DNA of 64,000 bases from an uncultured Bacteroidales bacterium (GCA_900321715.1 ONXC01000002.1:1-64000), one strand, 5' to 3'; counted from the first letter of the stretch, positions 52,271-61,603 are shown. Numbers and translations are program-made. The notes: generated by a model from the letters alone, not told the origin.

Positions 52271-53057
52271 TCGCGTGCCTTCTGACTTTCCTGACAGTTG
52301 GCAGTGCCTTGCATATGGAAATGAAGTGCTTAAGTGGCAGAAAACTGACATATTTGGCAGTTTTTACTGCCGTGAACAGACACACGAAGAGGAATCTCTC
52401 CCACAAAGGCCTGTTTATGTCACAAAGCCTGACAAGTGACCCTATCCGGTAATTCCTGTCAATTATCTTCTCTTTTGCCTCTTTTCTCTGAGCCCTGTCA
52501 TGCACGGCACGCGCCTCAGGCACCACTCCTACAGTGAATCCGTGATACCTGGCCCTGTTACACCAGTCGTCATCCTGCCCGTATAGCGGAAAAAGATCCT
52601 CATTGAAAAGGCCGATTTTCCGAATTGCCGCGGTGGGCATCAGCCAGTGCGCAGCAGGAGGAGTTTTATCCTTTTTGAACAGTCTGTCAAGTTCTTCATA
52701 TCCATCCTGGTACTGGAGGGGGCTGAGGACAGCATATTCAGGGTGGGAATCGGCGGCGGCGACAAGGGTTTCAAGGGCGCCGGTGGCAAGCCAGGCATCC
52801 TGGTTCAGGAGATAGACGTAGTCATAGCCTTTTTTAAGGGCGTATTCAAAGCCAAGGTTGTTGGCCTTGGAAAAGCCAAGGTTCTCTGCGCTGCGGATAA
52901 GTTTCACCTGCGGAAAATGCCCATGGATATAATCGGCACTGCCGTCAGTGGAGTCATTATCCACCACAAAGATGTCGGCACCTTCCACGGAGCCAAGGCA
53001 GCGGTCAAGCCACTTCATTCCGTTGTAGGTGACTACTATTACCAGTACTCGGTTCAT
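52266..53057 (-). CDS. Family 2 glycosyltransferase
   Basis: 263 residues from ATG 53057, which overlaps the upstream gene stop (ATGA); a longer start at 53093 is less likely. GT-A fold: VIVVTYNGMKWLDRCLGSV, FVVDNDSTDGS, the metal-site region LNQDAW, and GQDDDWCNRA near the acceptor site. It resembles rhamnosyl- or other sugar transferases that build surface polysaccharides. It is the last gene of the operon starting at serine palmitoyltransferase. Confidence 0.88.
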   Translation of the reverse strand: MNRVLVIVVTYNGMKWLDRCLGSVEGADIFVVDNDSTDGSADYIHGHFPQVKLIRSAENLGFSKANNLGFEYALKKGYDYVYLLNQDAWLATGALETLVAAADSHPEYAVLSPLQYQDGYEELDRLFKKDKTPPAAHWLMPTAAIRKIGLFNEDLFPLYGQDDDWCNRARYHGFTVGVVPEARAVHDRAQRKEAKEKIIDRNYRIGSLVRLCDINRPLWERFLFVCLFTAVKTAKYVSFLPLKHFISICKALPTVRKVRRHAI

Positions 53058-53857
53058 ACGAAGAGTTTTCTGTAAAGTAGACGTAGTTTCCAAACAAGGG
53101 ACCAGCGGGATGCCTTGCGGAAGGAACTCTCAAGACGACGGTACTCCACTGTTTCAAGTGGATTGCAGAAAAACCTGCCATAAAGGGCCTTGTGCTTATC
53201 CCAGAGCCGGCGCCGGATGTCCTTCAGGGCGTTGTCAGTCACTCCCCTGTTACGGGATGTGCGGCGGGTTCGATAGTAAAAGCAAACCTCATCCAGCTGC
53301 TTCACCCTGGGGGTTTCCACCTTCTCAAGGACGGAGAGCCAGAAGTCCCAGTCCTCGAAGCCAGTCTTGAATTCAGGGTCAAAGGGCACGGCATCGGCCT
53401 TCCTAAAAAAACAGCTTATATAAAGGCAGTTACGGGAAAGCATGGTGTCCATGGAGAACTGGGGAAGGTCCCATGAAGTCTCAGAGCCAAAACGCTGAGC
53501 CTTGCCATAGACTACCGTGAGGGTTGGATCCGCGTCAAGGGCCAGTACAGCCTGGGCCATATAAGTCTTGGAGATGATGTCATCGGCATCAAGGAAGAGT
53601 ATGTACTCCCCTTTTGCAAGGTCAAGGCCCGTGTTCCTTGCGGCGGCGACGCCTACGTTTTCCTGGAGGAAAAGCGGGACGAACCTGCCGTCCTTCCTGG
53701 CAAAGGCGCCCACAATGTCCTTGGAACCGTCTGTGGAGCCGTTTTCCACTATGATGCATTCCCAATCCGTAAACGACTGGGCCATAACGCTTTCCAGCGT
53801 TTCCGGAAGGTAGTTCCCAAGATTGTAGGAAGGGACTATGACACTTACTTTCGGCAT
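53054..53857 (-). CDS. Family 2 glycosyltransferase
   Basis: 267 residues. GT-A fold with VSVIVPSYNLGNYLPETLESVMAQSF, CIIVENGSTDGS, the D-x-D region FLDADD, and FEDWDFWLSVLEK near the catalytic base. The acceptor is unknown. It overlaps the genes on both sides (4 and 13 bases), so translation is coupled. Confidence 0.9.
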   Translation of the reverse strand: MPKVSVIVPSYNLGNYLPETLESVMAQSFTDWECIIVENGSTDGSKDIVGAFARKDGRFVPLFLQENVGVAAARNTGLDLAKGEYILFLDADDIISKTYMAQAVLALDADPTLTVVYGKAQRFGSETSWDLPQFSMDTMLSRNCLYISCFFRKADAVPFDPEFKTGFEDWDFWLSVLEKVETPRVKQLDEVCFYYRTRRTSRNRGVTDNALKDIRRRLWDKHKALYGRFFCNPLETVEYRRLESSFRKASRWSLVWKLRLLYRKLFV

Positions 53858-54804
53858 AGAAGATGATCTTTCACTTTGAGAAGAAATTCCAGCAGGGAGG
53901 CTTTTCCGCGCCTGTAATGCGCCCTAAGCCAACGGTAACGGCGGGTGCGGAAAAGATACAGGTCTTCTCCGGCAAACACCTGGGTAACAGGCGCATAGCC
54001 AAGATTGGGATTCTCTATCACAGCTTCTATCTCTGCCGTAATGCTGCCGGATTCACGGACGGCAAGGAGGCTGTTCCTGTCATTGAGCAGGAAAAGGGCA
54101 TCCTGCGGGCCGCTGCCCACATTGGTGACCATATAGTGTACGATATATGCATCCCTCAGATAGCGTATTCCGTTCTGAACCTCGCAGTTCCACTGATGGG
54201 GAAGAAGTGCTACGGGATGGTCGAATGCGGCGCAGGTCTTGGCAAGGGAAGGCTGGTCAGGCCTTATTCCGGCCTCATATCCGGCCAGATAATTATCCTG
54301 CCAGGCCTTGAAGAATGCGTGATTCTCTGGAGTATCCTTCACAAGCATCACCCCGGAATTGAAATACCAGTTTTCCCTTGAGGCGTCAAATCCCAGTTTC
54401 CGGCACATATTGACCGTTGCCTCATAATGGGGATGCTCCGGGAAATGGCTGTGAAGATCCGGACAGGCGGCAAGAGGTGCCTCCACGGCATCTATGCCGT
54501 CAAGGGGACGGGCCACAATTGTATCGGCGTCTATGAACAGGAAATCCCCTTCCACCAGGCTTCTCATACCGGTTTTAAGGAGCCGGGAGCGCTTCATAGC
54601 GGGGATATCGGCCGGAAAATCCTGCCTTATCACCCTGTCAAAGAGACTTTGGAGCGCCGGCGTGACAATGGTGTCAGAATCCGTGAGCAGTAGCATTACG
54701 GCCGACGGATTGTGCCTTCTGGCCGATGTTGCGCTCACAAGGACCTGCTCCGTGTAAACATCGGCGGGGGAACTTACAAGGATATAAAGAAGCTGCGTTT
54801 TCAT
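53845..54804 (-). CDS. Glycosyltransferase, GT8-like nucleotide-diphospho-sugar transferase
   Basis: 319 residues. The GT-A fold is suggested by the N-terminal LLYILVSSPADVYTEQVLVSATSARRHNP, the D-x-D motif FLFIDADTI and the later YFNSGVMLVKDTPEN block found in GT8-type retaining transferases. A basic C-terminal tail (RTRRYRWLRAHYRRGK) may bind membrane lipids. It overlaps the flippase gene by four bases. Confidence 0.78.
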   Translation of the reverse strand: MKTQLLYILVSSPADVYTEQVLVSATSARRHNPSAVMLLLTDSDTIVTPALQSLFDRVIRQDFPADIPAMKRSRLLKTGMRSLVEGDFLFIDADTIVARPLDGIDAVEAPLAACPDLHSHFPEHPHYEATVNMCRKLGFDASRENWYFNSGVMLVKDTPENHAFFKAWQDNYLAGYEAGIRPDQPSLAKTCAAFDHPVALLPHQWNCEVQNGIRYLRDAYIVHYMVTNVGSGPQDALFLLNDRNSLLAVRESGSITAEIEAVIENPNLGYAPVTQVFAGEDLYLFRTRRYRWLRAHYRRGKASLLEFLLKVKDHLLCRK

Positions 54805-56252
54805 CGCTTTAACTTACTTAGGACATAGGCTTTCTCCCCTTCCGTGAGGCCAACCTGCCAGATGGAAGTGGCCATAGAGACGGCGCCAAGGGCGGCGGTT
54901 ACAAGAAAACGCCACCACGCGGCCGGAAGGACCTCCGGGATGAAAGATATGACGATGAGCGTCATAAGCCCGGGCGCCAGGGCGGGCCACAGGCCCTTCC
55001 TCCAGTAATCTCCAAGCGGAAGGCCCGTTTCCTTATGGGCAACACGCATCATCACAACGGCCTTGACTATGTAGATTACTGCAAAGGCCGCATATCCCAC
55101 CCAGGCTGGAGCGCCAAGGCGGTATGCCACATATGTTATGGGGAAAGCAAGGGATGCCACAAGGCTGGTCCAGATATAGTAGCGGCGTATCCTGCCACCG
55201 GCCTGAACAAGGACGTTGAGGGTACCCGGAGTGAAGTCTATCACAAAGCAAAGAAGCGTAAGCTTTGTGAAAAACGCTGCCTCCTCAGGCACTGAGCCAA
55301 GCCATAGGGAGAGGATAGTATCGGCATCAGTGAAAAACGGCAGGGCCAGCACCCAGAGTATCCAGAAATAGTATTTTGAGCCCTTGCACACAAGTTCAAA
55401 GGCGTATTCCCTGTTGCCGCCCACATAGGCTTTGGTGAGCGCGGGGTTGAGGGCCAGGGCTATGTTTGTTGCAAACTGGCGGACAACCTGCTCCACTTTA
55501 TCGGCCACTCCCCTTGCGGCGTTCATCCCTACCCCGAAGAAAAGGTTCATGAGCTGGTTGATGCCCTGGGTGTTAAGCATATACGCGCCGCTTCCAAGGA
55601 AATTCCAGCCTGCGAATGCTCCCATTTCCTTTACCAGGGAGCCGTCCGCTCTCCAGGGAGCGCGGGACTCCGGGAAACGGCTCAGGGCATATGCCGCGTA
55701 AGCGCCCCTTGAAAGCAGCGCCGCGGCCACAAGGAGCCAGGCGTAAACTACCAGTTTATCGGAGGGTGAATACCATACCGCAGCGGCTATTCCAAGCTTC
55801 AGGACGGCCTCCAGGATGGCAATTACGGCATATGCGCCCATATGCTCATGGGCGTTAATATCGGCCGTAAAGGGGATGCTCATAAGGTTTATGACAAGCA
55901 CCATGAGCGAGGTATGGAGCACAACGCCTGCTGCGCCCATCCTATCCGGCGGAATCACCATTTTGTGCCATAGGTACCACAGGCCTGCTGTTTCCGTGAG
56001 GAGGATTATGAGGAGGCAGAAGGCCCCCATCACCGCCAGAGACGTCCCGAAAATGGTTCTGAGCCGCTCCGGGTCACCTTTCCCAAGGCCCACGGTGATA
56101 TACCTGCTTATGGCCGATGCAACAGTGTTCATCACCAGCAGGGACATTGTCACAATGCCGCCCACGGCACTGTACACGCCGTAATCCGTGACGCCCAATG
56201 CCCGTAGGATTATACGGTAGGTGAACAGGCCGATGATCATCATCAGCCCCAT
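54801..56252 (-). CDS. Lipid-linked oligosaccharide flippase (Wzx/PST family)
   Basis: 483 residues from the first ATG (56252), about 12 to 14 helices (GLMMIIGLFTYRIILRALGVTDYGVYSAVGGIV at the start). In-frame codons upstream of this ATG read SESSRRIARNTVLLYFR, the conserved N-terminus of such flippases, so the natural protein probably starts at about 56306. No ATG, GTG or TTG is present there; the codon in the start position is ATA. It flips undecaprenyl- or other lipid-linked glycans. It lies between serine palmitoyltransferase and three glycosyltransferases. Confidence 0.85.
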   Translation of the reverse strand: MGLMMIIGLFTYRIILRALGVTDYGVYSAVGGIVTMSLLVMNTVASAISRYITVGLGKGDPERLRTIFGTSLAVMGAFCLLIILLTETAGLWYLWHKMVIPPDRMGAAGVVLHTSLMVLVINLMSIPFTADINAHEHMGAYAVIAILEAVLKLGIAAAVWYSPSDKLVVYAWLLVAAALLSRGAYAAYALSRFPESRAPWRADGSLVKEMGAFAGWNFLGSGAYMLNTQGINQLMNLFFGVGMNAARGVADKVEQVVRQFATNIALALNPALTKAYVGGNREYAFELVCKGSKYYFWILWVLALPFFTDADTILSLWLGSVPEEAAFFTKLTLLCFVIDFTPGTLNVLVQAGGRIRRYYIWTSLVASLAFPITYVAYRLGAPAWVGYAAFAVIYIVKAVVMMRVAHKETGLPLGDYWRKGLWPALAPGLMTLIVISFIPEVLPAAWWRFLVTAALGAVSMATSIWQVGLTEGEKAYVLSKLKR

Positions 56253-56327
56253 ACGGAAATACAGAAGGACCGTATTTCGTGCGATCCTTCTGCTTGATTC
56301 CGATATGATATGGTCCTGTGTCAGTTA

Positions 56328-57518
56328 CTACTTTATGATGCCTTCTTCCTTGAACACCTTGGTGAGTGCTTCAACGGCCCTGTCAACCTGTTCACGGGTG
56401 TGGGTGGCCATGAGGGAGAAGCGGATGAGGGTGTCCTGAGGAGCGCATGCCGGCGGAATCACGGAGTTGATGAATACGCCCTCGTCAAAGGCGCGCTTTG
56501 TAACGATGAAGGTTTTCTCCAGGTCACGTACATAGAGCGGGATGATGGGGCTTTCAGTCTCTCCAATCTCAAAGCCTTCCTCCTTGAAGCGGCGGAGGGC
56601 ATAATTGGTTACGTCCCAGAGCTTGGTGATGCGCTCCGGCTCCTTCTGGATGATGTGCAGCGCTTCCAGGGCCGATGCAGTAGCGGCGGGGGTGTCGCTG
56701 GCCTGGAAGATATAGGTGCGGGCGCTGTGACGGAGCCAGTTGATGATGACGCTGTCGGCGGCGATGAAGCCTCCGATGGCGGCAAGGCTCTTGGAGAAGG
56801 TACCCATAATAAGGTCAATCTCGTTGGTAAGATTGAAGTGGTTGCAAACGCCGCGGCCCTGTTTGCCGAATACGCCAAGTCCGTGGGCTTCATCCACCAT
56901 GATCACCACGTTCTTGTACTTATGCTTGAGTTCAACGATGTCCGGGAGCTTGGCAAGGTCTCCTTCCATTGAGAAAACTCCGTCCACCACGATGAGCTTG
57001 ACGCTGTTGGGCGGGCAGCGCCTGAGGCACCTCTCAAGGTCCTTCATGTCATTGTGCTTGTAGTGGAGGCCCTTTGCAAAGCTGAGGCGGCGGCCGTCTA
57101 CTATTGATGCGTGGTCACGGTCATCGCAGATGATGAAGTCGTCCTTGGTGAGGAGCTGGGGGATGACGCCGCTGTTTACGGTAAAGCCGGTAGAGAATAC
57201 CAGGGCCTCGTCCTTCCCGACAAACTCTGCGAGCTCCTTCTCAAGCTGCACGTGGATGTCAAGGGTGCCGTTGAGGAAACGTGAGCCTGCGCAGCCTGAG
57301 CCGTATTTCTTAAGGGCCTCGATACCTGCGTTGATGACGCGCTCGTCTCCTGTAAGACCTGTATATGCGTTGGAACCGAACATCATGATCTTGTGACCGT
57401 CCATGGTTACCTCGGTTCCCTGTTTGGATGTTATCTGGCGGAAGTAGGGATAGATGCCCTTCTCCATCATCTTCTGGGGAAGGTCATATTTTGCCAGTCT
57501 GGCGTGTAAAAGTCCCAT
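56328..57518 (-). CDS. spt: Serine palmitoyltransferase
   Basis: 396 residues, alpha-oxoamine synthase. The PLP lysine loop GTFSKSLAAIGGFIAAD is characteristic of bacterial SPT, unlike Kbl (GTLGKAFGG). Other blocks are MFGSNAYTGLTGDERVI, GCAGSRFLNGTLD, and DDRDHASIVDGRRLSF. It joins serine with palmitoyl-CoA to start sphingolipid synthesis, a hallmark of Bacteroidetes. It is first of a run with a flippase and three glycosyltransferases, which may glycosylate a surface lipid or polysaccharide. Confidence 0.92.
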   Translation of the reverse strand: MGLLHARLAKYDLPQKMMEKGIYPYFRQITSKQGTEVTMDGHKIMMFGSNAYTGLTGDERVINAGIEALKKYGSGCAGSRFLNGTLDIHVQLEKELAEFVGKDEALVFSTGFTVNSGVIPQLLTKDDFIICDDRDHASIVDGRRLSFAKGLHYKHNDMKDLERCLRRCPPNSVKLIVVDGVFSMEGDLAKLPDIVELKHKYKNVVIMVDEAHGLGVFGKQGRGVCNHFNLTNEIDLIMGTFSKSLAAIGGFIAADSVIINWLRHSARTYIFQASDTPAATASALEALHIIQKEPERITKLWDVTNYALRRFKEEGFEIGETESPIIPLYVRDLEKTFIVTKRAFDEGVFINSVIPPACAPQDTLIRFSLMATHTREQVDRAVEALTKVFKEEGIIK

Positions 57519-57552
57519 TTTACTTATAGGTTTTGGTTTGGTTTTAAACGTA

Positions 57553-57560
57553 CAAAATTA
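57553..57560 (-). promoter_or_regulatory. -7 promoter box of the spt operon
   Basis: TAATTTTG on the minus strand, 34 bases before the ATG at 57518. Confidence 0.5.
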
Positions 57561-57601
57561 CTAAAAAAATTTTTAACGGGAAATATGTGCCGATTTTTTA
57601 G

Positions 57602-57609
57602 TAACTTTG
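57602..57609 (+). promoter_or_regulatory. -7 promoter box of glnS
   Basis: TAACTTTG at 57602-57609, 17 bases before the ATG at 57627. Confidence 0.6.
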
Positions 57610-57626
57610 GGGGTTAATATAATATT

Positions 57627-59261
57627 ATGGAAGAGCGTAAACTTAACTTCATTGAAGAAATCATTGAGAAGGACCTCGCAGAGGGTAAGGTAGATTCCAT
57701 CATAACCCGCTTCCCTCCGGAGCCCAACGGATATCTCCACCTTGGCCACGCCAAGAGCATCTGCCTGAACTTCGGCCTTGCTCAGAAATACGGCGGCAAA
57801 ACCAATCTCCGTTATGACGATACAAACCCCACCAAGGAGGATACTGAGTATGTGGATTCCATAAAGGAAGACATCAAGTGGCTTGGTTTCCACTGGGACA
57901 AGGAGCTGTATGCATCAGATTATTTCGACCAGCTCTATGAATGGGCGGAGGAACTCATCAAGAGGGGCCTCGCATACGTAGATGACCAGACCCAGGACCA
58001 GATAAGGGAAAACCGCGGCACCGTTGACAAGCCCGGCACCCCCAGCCCCTGGAGAGACCGCAGCGTGGAGGAAAACCTCAGGCTCTTCCGTGAGATGAGG
58101 GCAGGAAAGTACGCAGAGGGTGAAAAGGTCCTCCGCGCCAAGATAGACATGGCACATCCCAACATGATGTTCCGTGACCCCCTCCTTTACCGCATCAAGT
58201 TTGCGCATCATCACCGTACCGGGGACAAGTGGTGCATCTACCCCATGTATGACTTTACCCACGGTCAGTGTGACTCCATAGAGCATATCACCCACTCTAT
58301 CTGCACCCTGGAATTCGACGTCCACAGGCCCCTCTATGACTGGTTCATTGAGACCCTGGGCATCTATCCCAGCCATCAGTATGAGTTTGCCCGCCTCAAC
58401 CTCACCTATACCCTCATGAGTAAGCGTAAGCTCCTGGAACTTGTCCAGAAGGGCCTTGTGAGCGGTTGGGACGATCCCCGTATGCCCACCCTCTGCGGTG
58501 TGCGCCGCCGCGGCTATACCGCAAACGCCCTTCGCATGTTCTGTGACAAGATTGGCGTTTCAAAGCGAGACCAGCTCATGGACATCCAGCTCCTGGAGTG
58601 GTGCGTAAGACAGGACCTCAATGAGCGCAGCAACCGCTACATGGTTGTCCAGGACCCTGTGAAACTTACCATCACCAACTGGCCTGAAGGCAAGGTGGAG
58701 TGGTTCGACTGCCCGCTCAACCCCGCAGACCCTGAAGGCGCAAAGCGTAAGGTTCCATTCACCGGAAACCTCCTCATAGACCGCGCGGATTTCATGGAGG
58801 ACGCCCCCAAGAAGTTCTTCCGTCTTAAACCAGACGGTGAAGTGCGCCTCAAATACACCTACATCGTTAAGTGCAATGAGGTAATTAAGGATGAGAACGG
58901 GGAAATTGTGGAGCTTAAGTGCACCTATGACCCTTCACCGGAATACCGTCCCGTAAAGGGCACCATTCACTGGGTAAGCGAGTCCCACGCCAGGGAACTG
59001 GAACTGAGAAACTATGACCGCCTGTTCACCCTGGCCGATATGTCCCAGGTGCCTGAGGACATGGATTACAAGGATTTCCTCAATCCGGATTCCCTCATCA
59101 TAGGAAAGGGATACGCAGAGCCCGCCCTTCTTGAGGACAATTCCGGCATCGCCGTCCAGTTTGAGCGTACCGGCTACTACGTCCTTGACAAGGACTCCAC
59201 CCCAGAGCACCCCGTCTTTAACAAGACCACCGCTCTCAAAGACTCCTACAAACCTGAATAG
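57627..59261 (+). CDS. glnS: Glutamine--tRNA ligase
   Basis: 544 residues. The class I signature is PPEPNGYLHLGHAKSI (HIGH-type), and the KMSKS-equivalent is LMSKRKLL. RYDDTNPTKE distinguishes Gln/Glu synthetases, and the C-terminal beta-barrel anticodon-binding part follows from residue about 340. It charges tRNA-Gln directly, so the organism need not rely only on GatCAB. It ends before a 22-bp terminator. Confidence 0.96.
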   Translation: MEERKLNFIEEIIEKDLAEGKVDSIITRFPPEPNGYLHLGHAKSICLNFGLAQKYGGKTNLRYDDTNPTKEDTEYVDSIKEDIKWLGFHWDKELYASDYFDQLYEWAEELIKRGLAYVDDQTQDQIRENRGTVDKPGTPSPWRDRSVEENLRLFREMRAGKYAEGEKVLRAKIDMAHPNMMFRDPLLYRIKFAHHHRTGDKWCIYPMYDFTHGQCDSIEHITHSICTLEFDVHRPLYDWFIETLGIYPSHQYEFARLNLTYTLMSKRKLLELVQKGLVSGWDDPRMPTLCGVRRRGYTANALRMFCDKIGVSKRDQLMDIQLLEWCVRQDLNERSNRYMVVQDPVKLTITNWPEGKVEWFDCPLNPADPEGAKRKVPFTGNLLIDRADFMEDAPKKFFRLKPDGEVRLKYTYIVKCNEVIKDENGEIVELKCTYDPSPEYRPVKGTIHWVSESHARELELRNYDRLFTLADMSQVPEDMDYKDFLNPDSLIIGKGYAEPALLEDNSGIAVQFERTGYYVLDKDSTPEHPVFNKTTALKDSYKPE

Positions 59262-59292
59262 CCGTGGAGGTAACAGATTAATTATCTGCAAG

Positions 59293-59338
59293 TTATGTAA
59301 AAGAGGGTGTCGGATTTCCGACACCCTCTTTTACATAA
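59293..59338. terminator. Bidirectional terminator between glnS and the aspartokinase-like gene
   Basis: A perfect 22-bp inverted repeat (59293-59314 with 59317-59338) separated by two T bases, with A4/T4 runs near its base. It lies between convergent genes. Confidence 0.9.
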
Positions 59339-59373
59339 AGCGCTAACTATCAATAACTTATCTCCACGCGGGC

Positions 59374-60612
59374 TTACTGCAACAGCGCCGCAGCCTTCTC
59401 TACATCGGCCGCTTTCACAACCAGGGAGATTGAGAGTTCCTCACCGCCCTGGGCCGATGCTATGATGTTGATTCCGGCCTGCCCCATCTTATTGAATACT
59501 GAGGCCGATGTTCCGGGAAGATTCCTCATGCGGCTGCCGAAGACCGTAACTATTCCAACTTCCTGATTGGCCACAACTACGTCGTCCAGCGGGAGGAGCG
59601 GGTTGTCCTTGAAAAGACTCTGGATAGCGTACACGCAGCAGTCTTTCTCTGCGCTCTTCACGGCAAAGGAGATGCTGTATTCTGATGAAGTCTGGGCGAT
59701 GAAACGCACATTCACATGAGCCTGGGCAAGGCATGAGAAAATGGCTCCTGACATACCTACACGGCCAAGAAGACCGGTTCCGTAAACGGTGATAAGGTCA
59801 AGGTCTTTGTCTGCAATGACTGCCGTAGAGTGGGAAGAATTACTGGAGATAAGAGTTCCTTCAAATGAAGGATCCGTAATATCTTTCACCACAATGGGAA
59901 TGCCGGCATTCTTTGCTGGCCAAACGGCCGATGAAGCAAAGGCGGCGTGCTCCTGGGAGCAGTAGTGGGCGGCCTCGTCGTAAGACATTGCGGCCTCTGA
60001 ATGGAAAGCCCTGCCGTCTACATAAAACTCAATGGATTCTGCCTCAAGAGTGGCGCCGATGAGCGAAGCCATAAGATGGGCACCGTCCTTCCCCACCCTC
60101 ACGATATAGCCAGTGGAGAGCCTGCCATAGCCGCCGGAGATAATCTGGCCGGGCATGCAGCGCTCACGGATCTGGGCCTGGGACTGCTGCCAGTCAAAAT
60201 GCTGGACGGAGTGGCATATCATAAGCTCTGTTCCATCAACAATTTTGCCGCGGGCCTTTGTGCCGATAGCCTCAGCGCACAGGCGTGCGCATTTTGCCAT
60301 CACATAATCCTGAATGGCACCCCGCTCTGTCTGGACATACATTGCCTCCCTGAGATATCCTGAAATGGTATCAAGGATGCCGTCAACCTTTTCACGGTAC
60401 GAAGGATCCTCATCCAGGGAATAAAAATACTCCTTGATGGCATCCATCTGGGCCGATGCATTCTTTTTCTTGTCTATGGTAACGGTGATGGCCTCTGAGA
60501 ACAGGGACTCTACGGCCCTCTCAGGACGGATTACGGCAATGACGTCTTCAGTGCAAAGAGCTGCGATACGGCTTGCAAACTGCTTCTTGAGATAGAAGGA
60601 CCTTACTATCAT
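59374..60612 (-). CDS. Aspartokinase-like protein with degenerate kinase domain and two ACT domains
   Basis: 412 residues. The C-terminal half matches aspartate kinase: AGIPIVVKDITDPSFEGTLIS, then two ACT domains (LDLITVYGTGLLGRVGMSGAIFSCLAQAHVNVRFIAQ and VGIVTVFGSRMRNLPGTSASVFNKMGQAGINIIASAQG). The N-terminal kinase domain is degenerate: the start MIVRSFYLKKQF replaces the K-F-G-G-T-S substrate/ATP motif, and GKDGAHLMASLIG replaces G-R-G-G-S-D. It therefore probably lacks kinase activity and may only bind an amino acid or a true aspartokinase. It has its own promoter. A normal aspartokinase is expected elsewhere. Confidence 0.75.
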   Translation of the reverse strand: MIVRSFYLKKQFASRIAALCTEDVIAVIRPERAVESLFSEAITVTIDKKKNASAQMDAIKEYFYSLDEDPSYREKVDGILDTISGYLREAMYVQTERGAIQDYVMAKCARLCAEAIGTKARGKIVDGTELMICHSVQHFDWQQSQAQIRERCMPGQIISGGYGRLSTGYIVRVGKDGAHLMASLIGATLEAESIEFYVDGRAFHSEAAMSYDEAAHYCSQEHAAFASSAVWPAKNAGIPIVVKDITDPSFEGTLISSNSSHSTAVIADKDLDLITVYGTGLLGRVGMSGAIFSCLAQAHVNVRFIAQTSSEYSISFAVKSAEKDCCVYAIQSLFKDNPLLPLDDVVVANQEVGIVTVFGSRMRNLPGTSASVFNKMGQAGINIIASAQGGEELSISLVVKAADVEKAAALLQ

Positions 60613-60656
60613 AGTCTATAATTTGGTATATCTGTTTTCAACTACTTCCTAGCTTA

Positions 60657-60664
60657 CAAATATA
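60657..60664 (-). promoter_or_regulatory. -7 promoter box of the aspartokinase-like gene
   Basis: TATATTTG on the minus strand, 44 bases before the ATG at 60612. Confidence 0.55.
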
Positions 60665-60676
60665 AGGAAAAAAAGC

Positions 60677-60684
60677 TATATTTG
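60677..60684 (+). promoter_or_regulatory. -7 promoter box of the yicC gene
   Basis: TATATTTG at 60677-60684, 19 bases before the ATG at 60704; 12 bases from the opposite box. Confidence 0.6.
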
Positions 60685-60703
60685 CACTCAAAATAGTAAA
60701 ATC

Positions 60704-61603
60704 ATGATTCAGTCCATGACCGGCTACGGTAAGGCCGAAGTCCTCCTTGAGGGAGGAAAACTCACCGTGGAGATACGCGCCCTGAACTCAAAGAGCGCCG
60801 ACATCAACATTAAAAGTTCCCTCCTTCCAAAGGATAAGGACCTTGTGGTAAGAAAGATGCTGGGAGACTCCCTTGTCCGCGGTACCATAGACCTGTTCCT
60901 GAATTGGGAAGCAGGCGCAGAGGAATCGGCCCATCAGATCAATCAGGATGTCTTCCACAGCTACTGGCGCAGCGTAGTGAAAGCCATGGACGCAGAGACC
61001 GTCTTCACCAAGACCTTCCTCAAGGATCCCGGCGTTGGAAGCATCCTTGCCAGCGGCATCCTCCGTCTCCCTGACGTAGTTGACGCCAAAAAGGCCGATG
61101 TAATCACCCCTGAGAACTGGCCCCTTGTGGAGGCCGGAATCAAGGAAGCCCTGGAGCATATCTGCGCCTACAGGGCAACGGAAGGCAAGGCCCTCTATGC
61201 CGATGTAACCTCCCGCATAAACCTCATCCTATCCTACTACAATGAGATTGAAGCTCTGGAGGGAGAGCGTATCACCGCCGTCAGGGAAAAGCTTTCAAAG
61301 GCAATGCAGGACCTTGAGGTCAAGGCCGATCCTTCCCGCTTTGAGCAGGAGATGATCTTCTACCTTGAGAAATACGATATAAATGAGGAAAAGGTGCGCC
61401 TGAGGCAGCACTGCAAGTATTTCATGGAAGTGATAGACCAGGAGCCCTACCCCGGCAAGAAACTTGGGTTCATCATCCAGGAAATGGGAAGGGAGATAAA
61501 CACCACCGGATCCAAGGCAAATCACGCAGGAATCCAGCAGCTGGTGGTAAAAATGAAGGACGAACTTGAAAAAATCCGTGAGCAATCCATGAATATACTG
61601 TAG
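60704..61603 (+). CDS. YicC-family endoribonuclease
   Basis: 299 residues. The family start IQSMTGYGKAEV and the C-terminal part GKKLGFIIQEMGREINTTGSKANHAGIQQLVVKMKDELEKIREQ are clear. E. coli YicC is an endoribonuclease that affects small-RNA stability. It has its own promoter. In many Bacteroidetes guanylate kinase follows; here the next gene is instead an accessory surface protein, so the usual neighbour has been lost or displaced. Confidence 0.92.
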   Translation: MIQSMTGYGKAEVLLEGGKLTVEIRALNSKSADINIKSSLLPKDKDLVVRKMLGDSLVRGTIDLFLNWEAGAEESAHQINQDVFHSYWRSVVKAMDAETVFTKTFLKDPGVGSILASGILRLPDVVDAKKADVITPENWPLVEAGIKEALEHICAYRATEGKALYADVTSRINLILSYYNEIEALEGERITAVREKLSKAMQDLEVKADPSRFEQEMIFYLEKYDINEEKVRLRQHCKYFMEVIDQEPYPGKKLGFIIQEMGREINTTGSKANHAGIQQLVVKMKDELEKIREQSMNIL

